Origin: Variovorax sp. dw_308
Lineage (GTDB): Bacteria; Pseudomonadota; Gammaproteobacteria; Burkholderiales; Burkholderiaceae_C
Direction of reading: 5' to 3'
Length of the DNA: 64,000 nucleotides
Assembly: GCF_019207085.1 (NCBI RefSeq)
Contig: NZ_JAATOM010000001.1
Coordinates: 620,001-684,000, forward strand
Positions 31,515 to 39,875 of the stretch are shown here, one piece after another. The first letter of the stretch is position 1. Every line of letters begins with the position of its first letter. The position numbers were made by a program, and so were the translations under genes. The notes beneath the pieces are model-generated. The model saw only the letters and a list, made by a program, of their open reading frames with translations, was not told the DNA's origin and made no database searches.

Positions 31515-31559
31515 TACCGGGAAAACCCCATGCAAGTGGCTTTTGTTTTGTGTACTACC

Positions 31560-32357
31560 ATGGCGGAAACCTCGTTTAAAGGAACAGCCATCGCCACGTC
31601 CGACCGCGTGCCCGTCAAGGGGCGAAAGACCGCCGAACCGTCGCCCGCAGAGGGTCCGCTGGTCACTGCGCTTGCCGGCTTCCGCCTCGATCCCGCGCGC
31701 TCCTACACGGCGCAGGTGCATGACCAGCTGCTGCAGGCCATCGTGCGCGGTACCTTGCCTCCGCGCACCGCGTTGTCTGAGGCCACGATCTCCAAGCTGA
31801 TCGACGTCAGCCGGACGCCCGTGCGGGAGGCGCTGGCGCAACTGGCCGACGAGCAGATGGTCCTGATCTATCGCCAGGTGGGCACCATCGTCGCGCCAGT
31901 GCGCACGCAATTGTTGGAAGAGGGGCGGTTCGTGCGCAGCACGCTGGAGTGCGCCAGCCACGTGCAACTGGTGCAGACGATCACGCCTTCACAGCTGGAA
32001 GAGTTCGGACAGATCGTCCAGCGGCAACGAAGCGCCGTGTCGAGCGGAGAGATCGATCGATTCTCCGAACTCGACGAGTTGATGCATCGCCGCCTGTTCG
32101 AATTTGCCGGGCGAGGACACGTCTGGGAGATGCTGGAGCCCATCAAGCGCCAGTTCGACCGTGTGCGCTGGCTGCTGCTGGGCCACGTGGCGGGCCATGC
32201 CGAACGCGCGCTGCAGGAGCACGAGCAAATGCTGGCGCAGATGGCGTCGCGCGACGTCGCGGGACTTGGCGCCAGCGTGTCCTCCCACATCAATCACATC
32301 AGCGGGCACCTGGCCGCGTTGCGCGAGCAGGCGCCGGAAAGCTACTTTTCGGATTGA
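31560..32357 (+). CDS. GntR family regulator with FCD domain
   Basis: A 265-residue transcription factor. The N-terminal winged helix (about 45-115) contains QVHDQLLQAIVRGTLPP, LSEATISKLIDVSRTPVREAL and VGTIVAPV. The C-terminal all-helical FCD ligand domain (about 120-255) has metal-type residues in DELMHRRLFEFAG and HEQML. FCD regulators often sense sugar acids or their breakdown products. It is divergent from the uxuB–rspB operon and probably controls it and itself. ATG at 31560 is taken as the start; an in-frame ATG at 31530 is the alternative. Neither has a strong Shine-Dalgarno. Confidence 0.9.
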   Translation: MAETSFKGTAIATSDRVPVKGRKTAEPSPAEGPLVTALAGFRLDPARSYTAQVHDQLLQAIVRGTLPPRTALSEATISKLIDVSRTPVREALAQLADEQMVLIYRQVGTIVAPVRTQLLEEGRFVRSTLECASHVQLVQTITPSQLEEFGQIVQRQRSAVSSGEIDRFSELDELMHRRLFEFAGRGHVWEMLEPIKRQFDRVRWLLLGHVAGHAERALQEHEQMLAQMASRDVAGLGASVSSHINHISGHLAALREQAPESYFSD

Positions 32358-32423
32358 GTGAGAAGCGCGCGGGGCGCGATCGCAGGCAAGCTCTTCAGCT
32401 CGGCCGGCAGCTGGCTGGCCACC

Positions 32424-33143
32424 TCAGCTTCGCTTGCTGCGGCCGGTCGTGCCGTCGACGCGTTTCAAACCGGAAAAGATAGGGCCTTCCACAGCACCGG
32501 GCATGGCCAGGGGCATGTAGGCAATGGTCTCCGCCTCTTTCGGATCGAGACCGAAACCCACCAGCACGCTGCGCAGGATGTGTTCCGGATGGTGCTTCTG
32601 TGTCGGCTCGGTGAGCATGGTCTCGATGCCGTAGAAGATCGAGCCCAGCACGATGTCGCGCGCGACCGTCACGCTGTCGACCTGGATCCGCTTGCTTTTG
32701 CGCGCGGCCTCGAGGTCGCGCGTGAGGTAGAGGTCGATGAGCTGGCCGCGCGTGGCGATGCGGGTGCCAACGCGGGTGATGAAGCCGCCCCACAGCGGGT
32801 AGCGCACGGCCATCTGCATGTAGAGGCGCGTGCCGCATGCGACGCGTGCGACAGGGTCTTCAAGTTGCAGGACGAGCGGGTCGACGATCCGCAGCACCTC
32901 GTCGCTCATGGCTGCCGCCAGTTCGAGCAGCAACTCGTTCGTCGTCTTGAAGTGGTTGTAGAAGGTGCCGCGCGAAACCCCGGCCGCGGCGATGAAGTCG
33001 TCGATGACGGCGACGTCCGGTCCCTTCTCCGAGAACACGGACAGCGCGCTCTCGAGCAGGCGCAGTTTCGTCTTCTCGCGCCGCTGCGCGCCGACCCGCA
33101 CACGGTGATCTTCGGGGGCTGTTTCTGCTTGCTTCATTGCCAT
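32424..33143 (-). CDS. TetR family regulator
   Basis: A 239-residue regulator. The N-terminal helix-turn-helix (about 15-65) reads LLESALSVFSEKGPDVAVI and AAAGVSRGTFYNHFKTTNELL. The C-terminal ligand domain is not recognised further. It is transcribed divergently from the FAH–dioxygenase–monooxygenase–MFS genes across 161 bases, so it is the likely repressor of that set. The ATG at 33143 is used; a second in-frame ATG lies two codons later. It converges with the GntR gene, with 66 bases between. Confidence 0.9.
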   Translation of the reverse strand: MAMKQAETAPEDHRVRVGAQRREKTKLRLLESALSVFSEKGPDVAVIDDFIAAAGVSRGTFYNHFKTTNELLLELAAAMSDEVLRIVDPLVLQLEDPVARVACGTRLYMQMAVRYPLWGGFITRVGTRIATRGQLIDLYLTRDLEAARKSKRIQVDSVTVARDIVLGSIFYGIETMLTEPTQKHHPEHILRSVLVGFGLDPKEAETIAYMPLAMPGAVEGPIFSGLKRVDGTTGRSKRS

Positions 33144-33230
33144 GGCTGTCGAGGGTACACGATGGGTTTCGACCGGACTCGGGCAATGGCGCTCAGGGAA
33201 ACCACCTACCATTTTCTCTGGTTTGTCATA

Positions 33231-33280
33231 TTGATGTTTTTGTCAGTTCGACTAAAGTTCGTTTTAGACAAACAGTCCAA
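33231..33280 (+). promoter_or_regulatory. Candidate promoter and TetR operator of the aromatic operon
   Basis: TTGATG (33231-33236), a 16-base spacer and TAAAGT (33253-33258) form a plausible promoter. Near the expected start site is an inverted repeat TTAGAC, AAACA, GTCCAA (33264-33280; 5 of 6 bases paired). CTAAA and TTTAG (33252-33256, 33263-33267) form an overlapping second repeat. The first coding start is at 33305. Confidence 0.35.
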
Positions 33281-33304
33281 ATCAACCACTCAAGAGGCAC
33301 ACCC

Positions 33305-34144
33305 ATGAAGCTGCTACGTCACGGCCCCGCAGGGGCAGAAAAACCGGGCGCACTCGACGCCAACGGCAAGATCCGCGACCTGTCCCTGCTGATCCCCGAC
33401 TTCACGCCGGAGTGGATGTCGCCGGCCAAGCTGCAGGCGCTCACCGCCATCGACCTGTCGAAGCTGCCGCTGGTGCCGGAAGGCACGCGGCTCGGGGCGC
33501 CGGTCGCGGGCGTGCGCCAGTTCGTCGCCATCGGCCTCAACTACCGCAAGCATGCGGAGGAGTCGGGCCTGGAGATCCCCAAGGAGCCGGTGGTGTTCAC
33601 CAAGGCACTGACCTCGCTGGCCGGCCCCGACGACGACGTCGAGCTTCCCGAGGGCTCGGTTGCCGGCGATTGGGAAATCGAGCTTGGCTTCGTCATCGGC
33701 ACGCAGTGCAGGAAGGTGCCGGTGGCCGATGCGCTGAAGCACGTGGCCGGCTACTGCCTGGCCAACGACGTGTCGGAGCGCGACTGGCAGATCAAGCGCA
33801 ACGGCCAGTGGGGCAAGGGCAAGAGCTTCGACGGCTTCGGCCCGATCGGTCCGTGGCTGGTGACCACCGATGAGCTGCCTGACCCGCAGAACATTCCGCT
33901 CGAACTGGCTGTCAACGGTGAAGTGAAGCAGCAGAGCAACACGGCCGACATGATCTTTCCGGTGGCGGAAGTGGTGTCCTACCTGAGCCAGTTCATGACC
34001 CTGCTGCCCGGCGACGTGGTCATCACCGGCACCCCGCAGGGCGTCGGCTTGGGCATGAAGCCAAGCCCGCAGTTCCTGAAGCGCGGCGACGTCATGACGC
34101 TGAGCGCGGGCGTGCTGGGCACGCAGCGTCAACGGGTCATCTGA
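33305..34144 (+). CDS. Fumarylacetoacetate hydrolase family protein
   Basis: A 279-residue FAH-fold protein. FVAIGLNYRKHAEESGLEIPKEPVVFTK and the metal ligands in GDWEIELGFVIG and ANDVSERDWQ are visible, as is VVITGTPQGVGLGMKP near the C-terminus. Members hydrolyse C-C bonds in ring-cleavage products or decarboxylate/hydrate 2-oxo acids. As first gene of the operon with an extradiol-type dioxygenase and a flavin monooxygenase, it probably acts on the ring-fission product (inference). AGAGG lies upstream of the ATG. Confidence 0.92.
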   Translation: MKLLRHGPAGAEKPGALDANGKIRDLSLLIPDFTPEWMSPAKLQALTAIDLSKLPLVPEGTRLGAPVAGVRQFVAIGLNYRKHAEESGLEIPKEPVVFTKALTSLAGPDDDVELPEGSVAGDWEIELGFVIGTQCRKVPVADALKHVAGYCLANDVSERDWQIKRNGQWGKGKSFDGFGPIGPWLVTTDELPDPQNIPLELAVNGEVKQQSNTADMIFPVAEVVSYLSQFMTLLPGDVVITGTPQGVGLGMKPSPQFLKRGDVMTLSAGVLGTQRQRVI

Positions 34145-34253
34145 CCGTCCGCCCCAGCCGCTGAACCCTTTCAAGAAAAGGCCGCGTTGCACGAAATGCA
34201 GCGCGCCGCAGGCGGAGCTTTGCCCGCGCCAAAAGTCAACAAGGAGACAACGA

Positions 34254-35210
34254 ATGACTGCAACGACAAGCCATCACGACGACAAGGACTTCCTGGCGGT
34301 GCACTCCGTCGACGAGTTCGTCTACAGCGTGCCGGACCTGGAACAGGCGCGCCACTTCTACACGGCCTTCGGACTCGATGTGCGCGACGAAGGCGACGCG
34401 CTGGCGCTCTACACCTTCGGCCATCCGCACCGCTGGGCCCGCGCGTTGAAGGGCGGCGACGCCAAGCGGCTGGAATGGGTCAGCCTGGGGATCCACGCAA
34501 GAGACGAGGCGCGCTTCCAGCAACACCTGGCGGCCAGGGGCATCCCGGCCATTGCGCCGCCTGCGCGTGCCGATGCAGGCGGCATCTGGATCGAAGGGCC
34601 GGACGCGATGCCGCTGCAATTGCGTGTCGCCGAAAAGTCGTCGCCGTCGCAACCGGCACCGCGCGAGTTCCCGCCGGAGAACGCCAACGCCGGCCGGTCG
34701 CCAAGTCGCAGCAAGGCCAAGGCGGCGCGGCCGTTGTACCTCTCCCACATCCTGCTGTTCAGCGCCAACGTCGATGCGGCGCGCGCCTTCTACGAAGACG
34801 TGCTGGGCCTGCGCCTCTCCGACAAGTCGGGCTCGGTCATCGCCTTCCTGCACACGCCGCATGGCAGCGACCACCACCTGATCGCACTGGCGCTGTCGAA
34901 CGGTGGCGGACTGCATCACAGCAGTTGGTGCGTGCCGTCCATCGACGAGGTCGGCCAGGGCACGCAACAGATGGCAGAGGCTGGCTACGAGAAGGGCTGG
35001 GGCGTCGGCCGCCACGTGCTCGGCTCCAACTACTTCCGCTACGTGCGCGACCCGTGGGGCAGCTATGCGGAGTATTCGTTCGACATCGACTTTGTCGAGC
35101 CCGGCAACACCTGGCCCGCCGCCGACCACCCTGGCGAGGACTCGCTCTACGTCTGGGGCCCATCGCTTCCCGAGGATTTCATCGTCAACCACGAACTGGC
35201 CGCGCGCTGA
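34254..35210 (+). CDS. VOC family extradiol ring-cleavage-type dioxygenase
   Basis: A 318-residue protein with two vicinal-oxygen-chelate domains (about 15-127 and 160-280), the layout of type I extradiol dioxygenases. Candidate iron ligands are H165 (LYLSHILLFS), H222 (LHHSSWCV) and E273 (YAEYSF) in the second domain, with SNYFRYVRDPWGS preceding the Glu. These support a catechol-type meta-cleavage enzyme. AAGGAG lies just upstream of the ATG. The gap after the FAH gene is 109 bases without other features; the monooxygenase follows 26 bases later. Confidence 0.85.
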   Translation: MTATTSHHDDKDFLAVHSVDEFVYSVPDLEQARHFYTAFGLDVRDEGDALALYTFGHPHRWARALKGGDAKRLEWVSLGIHARDEARFQQHLAARGIPAIAPPARADAGGIWIEGPDAMPLQLRVAEKSSPSQPAPREFPPENANAGRSPSRSKAKAARPLYLSHILLFSANVDAARAFYEDVLGLRLSDKSGSVIAFLHTPHGSDHHLIALALSNGGGLHHSSWCVPSIDEVGQGTQQMAEAGYEKGWGVGRHVLGSNYFRYVRDPWGSYAEYSFDIDFVEPGNTWPAADHPGEDSLYVWGPSLPEDFIVNHELAAR

Positions 35211-35236
35211 GCCGCACCGCCGCAAGGAGACTCGTC

Positions 35237-36856
35237 ATGAACAGCAGCAACATTCCCTTCTACGACGTCGTGCAGATCGGCTACGGCCCAGTCAGCGAGA
35301 TCATGGCCCTGTCGCTCGCGCGGCAAGGCCATAAGGTAGCTATCTTCGAACGCTGGCGCGAGCGCTATGCACTGCCGCGTGCGGTGTGCATCGACCATGA
35401 GCTGTACAGGGTGCTTTCGGCGCTGGGCATGAGCGAGCAATTGCCCGCCGTGAGCCATGCCGGCCCGCACTACAAGTGGTTCAACGCCGAGTGGAAGGAA
35501 CTGCTCTCGATCGACTGGCAATCCGAATCGATCTCAGGCGGCCCCGAGGTGAACTTCGTGCACCAGCCGACGCTGGAGAAGATGTTCGAGGAAGTCGTGC
35601 AGGCGCGCCCCGAAGTCACGCTCAACCTGGGCTGGGAAGCCATCGAGGCGACGCAGACGGCGGACTATGCGCAGCTCGTGGTGCGCGACACCGAATCAGG
35701 TGAAACGCGCACCGTGCGCTGCAAGTACTTGATCGGCGCCGACGGTGCCAACAGCCTGGTGCGCCAGGCCATCGGCTCGACCCAGGAAGACCGCGGCTTC
35801 GAAGCCGACTGGCTCGTGATCGACGTGCTGCCGAACGAAGGCGTCACCCTCGACATCCCGCCGGCCGCCCAGTACTGCAACCCGGTCCGCCCGACCACCA
35901 TCGTGCCGGCCGGCGTCAAGGACGGCCGCTACTTCCGCCGCTGGGAGTTCATGCGCCTGCCGCACGAGACGGCCGCCGAGCTGGAACACGAACACGTTGC
36001 CTGGGACCTGCTCGAACCGTGGGTCAGGCGCGACCAAGCCACCATCGTGCGGCACAAGGTCTACACCTTCCGCTCGCTGCTGGCCAACACCTGGCGCAAG
36101 GGCCGCATGCTGATCGCCGGCGACGCCGCGCACGTGATGCCGCCCTTCATGGGCCAGGGCATGTGCGCCGGCCTGCGCGACGACTGGAACCTCGCGTGGA
36201 AGCTCGACCTGATCCTGAAGGGCAGGGCTGACGATTCGCTGCTCGACACCTACCAGCCCGAGCGCCGCCCGCATGTGAGCGACGTGATCGACCTGTCGAT
36301 GTTCCTCGGCAAGATCATCTGCATCCCCGACCCCGCAGCGGCCGCCGAGCGCGACCGCGCCTTCTTCGCTGGCGAAGTGCCGCCGCCACCGCCGTTCCCG
36401 AGCCTGACCGACGGCATCCTGCGCCGGGGCCAGGACGGCGCGGTGCAGTCGCCGGCCGGCTTGCTGTGCCCGCACGGCATCGTGCGCTCGGGCAGCCGCA
36501 CCGGTCGCTTCGACGACGTCGTCGGGCTGGGCTTCGTGCTGGTGTCGCGCAATGCTGGCGCGCTGTCGCGACTCGGCGCGTCGCAGCGGGTTTTCCTGGA
36601 TGCGCTCGGCGCGCATCGCGTCACGGTCGCGGCACGGGACACCGCCGGCGCACTGACGGATGTGGACGCGAAGTTCATCCCCTGGATGGAACGCCATGGC
36701 GTCGAGACGATGCTGGTGCGGCCCGACTTCTACCTCTACGGCGCCGCCGTCGATGCGTCCGACCTCGACGCGCTGGTCGACGACCTCGCGGCCGACCTGC
36801 AGCTCCATGGCGTGAAGATCGCTTCCGCACAAGAACCGCAAGCGCTCGCCGCCTGA
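35237..36856 (+). CDS. FAD-dependent aromatic monooxygenase (MhpA-like)
   Basis: A 539-residue group A flavin monooxygenase, similar in plan to 3-(3-hydroxyphenyl)propionate hydroxylase. The N-terminal FAD loop reads QIGYGPVSEIMALSLA, in which the last Gly of GxGPxG is Ser. The second FAD motif RMLIAGDAAHVMPPFMGQGMCAGLRD is intact. A C-terminal thioredoxin-like domain (about 430-530) follows, as in PHBH/phenol hydroxylase relatives. It should hydroxylate an aromatic ring using NAD(P)H and O2 before cleavage by the neighbouring dioxygenase. The start at 35237 has AAGGAG 9 bases upstream. The substrate is unknown. Confidence 0.9.
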   Translation: MNSSNIPFYDVVQIGYGPVSEIMALSLARQGHKVAIFERWRERYALPRAVCIDHELYRVLSALGMSEQLPAVSHAGPHYKWFNAEWKELLSIDWQSESISGGPEVNFVHQPTLEKMFEEVVQARPEVTLNLGWEAIEATQTADYAQLVVRDTESGETRTVRCKYLIGADGANSLVRQAIGSTQEDRGFEADWLVIDVLPNEGVTLDIPPAAQYCNPVRPTTIVPAGVKDGRYFRRWEFMRLPHETAAELEHEHVAWDLLEPWVRRDQATIVRHKVYTFRSLLANTWRKGRMLIAGDAAHVMPPFMGQGMCAGLRDDWNLAWKLDLILKGRADDSLLDTYQPERRPHVSDVIDLSMFLGKIICIPDPAAAAERDRAFFAGEVPPPPPFPSLTDGILRRGQDGAVQSPAGLLCPHGIVRSGSRTGRFDDVVGLGFVLVSRNAGALSRLGASQRVFLDALGAHRVTVAARDTAGALTDVDAKFIPWMERHGVETMLVRPDFYLYGAAVDASDLDALVDDLAADLQLHGVKIASAQEPQALAA

Positions 36857-36887
36857 GCAAGCACGAAGACAACTGGAGACAAGCACC

Positions 36888-38138
36888 ATGAACATCCACA
36901 CCGCCGCCCACCCGGGCGTCCTGCCGACCTCATCACGCCGGGACGTCAGCTATGAATGGAAAGCCGTTGCGTTGCTGTGCCTGGGCTTCGGCCTGGTCGG
37001 CATCGACCGCTTCATGATCCTGCCGCTGTTCCCGGTCATCGCGAAAGACCTGGGGTTGAACTACCAGCAACTCGGCCAGGTGACCGGCGTGCTGGCCATT
37101 GCCTGGGGCGTGGCTGCGCTGTTCATGGGCAACCTGTCGGACCGCCTCGGGCATCGCAAGGTGATCATTCCCGCGATCATCGTGTTCTCGCTGTTGGCCG
37201 GCTTCAGCGGGCTCGCGACCGGCGTGATGAGCCTGATGTTCATCCGTGCGTTGATCGGCTTTGCGGAGGGCGCGTACACGCCGTCGAGCATCGTCGCGAC
37301 GCTGGATGCGTCGAAGCCTTCGCGGCAGGGCATGAACATCGGCATCCAGCAGGCGGCGCTGCCGCTGTTCGGGTTGGGCATCGCGCCGATCCTGGTGACG
37401 CAACTGCTCAAGGTGGTCGAATGGCACTGGATCTTCGCGATGGTGTCGATCCCGGGGCTTCTCATTGCGTACCTGCTGTATCGCACGCTGCGCAACACGC
37501 CGGCTGCCGTCGCCGCGACGCACACGTCGACGCATGACGCATTGCCGCACAAGTGGTCCGACGTGTTCCGGTATCGCAACGTACCGCTCAACATGATCGG
37601 CATGCTGTGCTGGCTGACGAACCTGGTCGTGTTGAGCGCGCTGCTGCCCAGCTACCTCATCGACTACCTGCACCTGTCGCTGGAGCAGATGGGGCTGGTG
37701 CTTTCGGCGATCGGCTTCGGCGGCACGATGGGCACGCTGGTGATGCCTGCGCTGTCGGACCGCATCGGCCGCAAGCCGGTGATGATCATCTCGGTCATCG
37801 GCGCGGGCATCGGACTGTACTTCCTCATGCACACCGGTGCGCAGCCCTATGGCCTGTTCGCATGGTTGTTCGTCACGCTGTTCTTCATCTTCAGCATGAT
37901 CTGCCTGACGGTCGGCCCGCTGAGTGCCGAGTCGGTGCCGGCGAAGCTGATGTCTACGGCGTCGGGCATCGTGGTGGGGACGGGCGAGATCTTCGGGGGT
38001 GGCATTGCGCCGGTGATCGCGGGCTATGTGGCCCAGCACTTCGGCATTCAATACATCATGCATCTGGCAGCCGTGGCATTGGTGATCGGGTTCTTCGTGG
38101 CGCTGTCGCTCAAGGAAACCGCGCCTGGAAAGGCCTGA
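36888..38138 (+). CDS. MFS transporter
   Basis: A 416-residue major facilitator with twelve predicted helices. The loop between helices 2 and 3 carries the signature GNLSDRLGHRKVI, with a second copy SDRIGRKPVMI after helix 8. FIRALIGFAEGAYTPSSI is helix 4. It lies 31 bases after the monooxygenase, so it probably imports the aromatic substrate or exports a product. The exact subfamily cannot be fixed by eye. Confidence 0.9.
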   Translation: MNIHTAAHPGVLPTSSRRDVSYEWKAVALLCLGFGLVGIDRFMILPLFPVIAKDLGLNYQQLGQVTGVLAIAWGVAALFMGNLSDRLGHRKVIIPAIIVFSLLAGFSGLATGVMSLMFIRALIGFAEGAYTPSSIVATLDASKPSRQGMNIGIQQAALPLFGLGIAPILVTQLLKVVEWHWIFAMVSIPGLLIAYLLYRTLRNTPAAVAATHTSTHDALPHKWSDVFRYRNVPLNMIGMLCWLTNLVVLSALLPSYLIDYLHLSLEQMGLVLSAIGFGGTMGTLVMPALSDRIGRKPVMIISVIGAGIGLYFLMHTGAQPYGLFAWLFVTLFFIFSMICLTVGPLSAESVPAKLMSTASGIVVGTGEIFGGGIAPVIAGYVAQHFGIQYIMHLAAVALVIGFFVALSLKETAPGKA

Positions 38139-38216
38139 CGCGCCCCCCGGTTTCGCTTCACTCTGCCACCCGACCGGGCCAACACCAGCGGCCGGGCAAA
38201 GCACCCAACTAAATCG

Positions 38217-39209
38217 ATGGTTCAAATGAACAGCCTCTCCCTCGCCCGTCGCGCCCTCGGCGCGCTCGCCTTCGCATGCGCCGCTGTCACTGCGCAAGCC
38301 GCACCCCTCAACGTCACGCTGCTCGGCACCGGCAGTCCCGTGCCCAGCAACGTGCGCTTCAGCCAGTCGATCCTGGTCGAAGCCGGCAAGGAGAAGCTGG
38401 TGTTCGACCTCGGGCGCGGCGTCAGCATCCGGCTCGCGCAACTGAACATCCCGTTCAAGGACGTCACGGCCAGCTTCATCACACACTTTCATTCGGATCA
38501 CCTGGTGGGTTTGCCCGACCTGTGGTTGACCGGCTGGCTGCCCACGCCCTTCGGTTCGCGTACCACGCCGATGGTCATCTACGGACCCAAAGGCACCGAG
38601 GCCATGACCCGGAACCTCACGGCCGCCTTTGCCGAGGACATCCGGACGCGCATCGCCGACGAGAAGCTGCCGCCGGCGGGCATCGCCTTCGACGCCCACG
38701 ACATCGGGGCGGGCGTGGTCTACGAGCGCAACGGCGTCAAGGTCACCGCCTTTGCTACACATCATGGCGACCTCATCGAACACAACTTCGGCTACAGGAT
38801 CGAGTACGAGGGCAAGAAGGTCGTGATCTCCAGCGACACCACCTACGACGAGCGCATCGCTGCCCAGGCCAAGGGCGCGGACCTGCTGATCCATGAGGTG
38901 GCGGACATCGATCCCGGCCTGTTGAAGGCCTACCCGCGCTTCAAGGAGATCGCGGCACACCACACCACGCCGGAAGAGGCGGGCCGCATCTTCTCGATGG
39001 CACGACCCAAGGTGGCCGCTTTCACGCACATCATCGTGTTCAGGGCGAACGCGCCGCTGGACGTGCCGCCGACCGAAGTGCTGGCGCGTACACGAACGAC
39101 CTACGACGGCCCCCTTGTAATTGGCGAGGACCTGACACGCTTCGAGATCGACGCGGAGGTCAAGGTCTTCGACGCAAAGCGGCAAGCCATCGAACCGATG
39201 GCGCCCTGA
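38217..39209 (+). CDS. Exported MBL-fold metallo-hydrolase
   Basis: A 330-residue protein with a signal peptide (about 1-28, ending AQAAP) and a metallo-beta-lactamase domain. LLGTGSPVPSNVRFSQSILVE is the first strand pair. The zinc motif is THFHSDHLVG, and further ligands lie in ATHHGD, SSDTTYDE and AAHHTTPEEAG. This layout resembles RNase Z/arylsulfatase-like MBL hydrolases, but it is exported. It may hydrolyse a lactone or ester linked to the upstream catabolic operon (inference), being 78 bases after the MFS gene on the same strand. Confidence 0.87.
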   Translation: MVQMNSLSLARRALGALAFACAAVTAQAAPLNVTLLGTGSPVPSNVRFSQSILVEAGKEKLVFDLGRGVSIRLAQLNIPFKDVTASFITHFHSDHLVGLPDLWLTGWLPTPFGSRTTPMVIYGPKGTEAMTRNLTAAFAEDIRTRIADEKLPPAGIAFDAHDIGAGVVYERNGVKVTAFATHHGDLIEHNFGYRIEYEGKKVVISSDTTYDERIAAQAKGADLLIHEVADIDPGLLKAYPRFKEIAAHHTTPEEAGRIFSMARPKVAAFTHIIVFRANAPLDVPPTEVLARTRTTYDGPLVIGEDLTRFEIDAEVKVFDAKRQAIEPMAP

Positions 39210-39410
39210 GTCCCGTCTTCGAGGTAGTTGTGCTTGCCAGGCCGCGGCAGCACAATCGTGCGGAGCGCCAAGCGCGCTCGATGCCAGGGCCGTCGACAGT
39301 GCGTGCCTGCCTCGGCCCGCACCGGTAGACGGCACAGCGTGGCGAGGCTGAGTTCGGCGAGCAAAGATCAACGGCTTGGTGATTTCCACCCACCTTGGAA
39401 GCACATCACG

Positions 39411-39875
39411 ATGACCACGTTGACTATCAATGGCAAGGCGACCACCGTCGCGGCGCCGGATGACACCCCTTTGCTCTGGGTCTTGCGGGACCATGTCGGC
39501 CTGACCGGCACCAAGTTCGGCTGCGGCATGGCACTGTGCGGCGCATGCACCGTGCATCTCAACGGCGCGCCGGTGCGCGCCTGCCAGACGCCGCTGTCCA
39601 CGGCGGTGGGCAAGAAGATCACGACGATCGAGGGCGTCGGCGCCAGCCAGGCGGGCAAAGCCGTGCAGACCGCGTGGATGAAAGTCGGCGTGGCGCAATG
39701 CGGCTACTGCCAGTCGGGCCAGATCATGAGCGCCACTGCGCTGCTGCAGACCAACCCCAGGCCCAGCGACGCCGACATCGACCAGGCCATGAGCGGCAAC
39801 ATCTGCCGCTGTGGCACCTACACCCGGATCCGAGCGGCCATCAAGTCCGCTGCCGGCATGGGAGATGCAGCATGA
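39411..39875 (+). CDS. (2Fe-2S)-binding small subunit of a molybdenum hydroxylase (IorA-like)
   Basis: A 154-residue protein with a plant-type ferredoxin domain ([20 protein letters not shown]) and a C-terminal four-helix second cluster domain ([10 protein letters not shown] and GNICRCGTY). It passes electrons from the molybdopterin subunit encoded next. It overlaps that gene by 4 bases (ATGA). The 201 bases upstream (39210-39410) hold no recognisable gene; the frame stays open through them but without family similarity. Confidence 0.94.
   Translation: MTTLTINGKATTVAAPDDTPLLWVLRDHVGLTGTKFGCGMALCGACTVHLNGAPVRACQTPLSTAVGKKITTIEGVGASQAGKAVQTAWMKVGVAQCGYCQSGQIMSATALLQTNPRPSDADIDQAMSGNICRCGTYTRIRAAIKSAAGMGDAA

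Noticed and set aside
39210..39410. Possible extra gene or gene remnant before the IorA-like gene
   Set aside because: Short open frames exist on both strands, but none resembles a known family or has a good ribosome site.
36933..39698. A 921-codon open frame on the minus strand opposite the MFS and MBL genes
   Set aside because: Composition is Arg/His/Gln-rich without any family motif, while the plus strand carries clear proteins.
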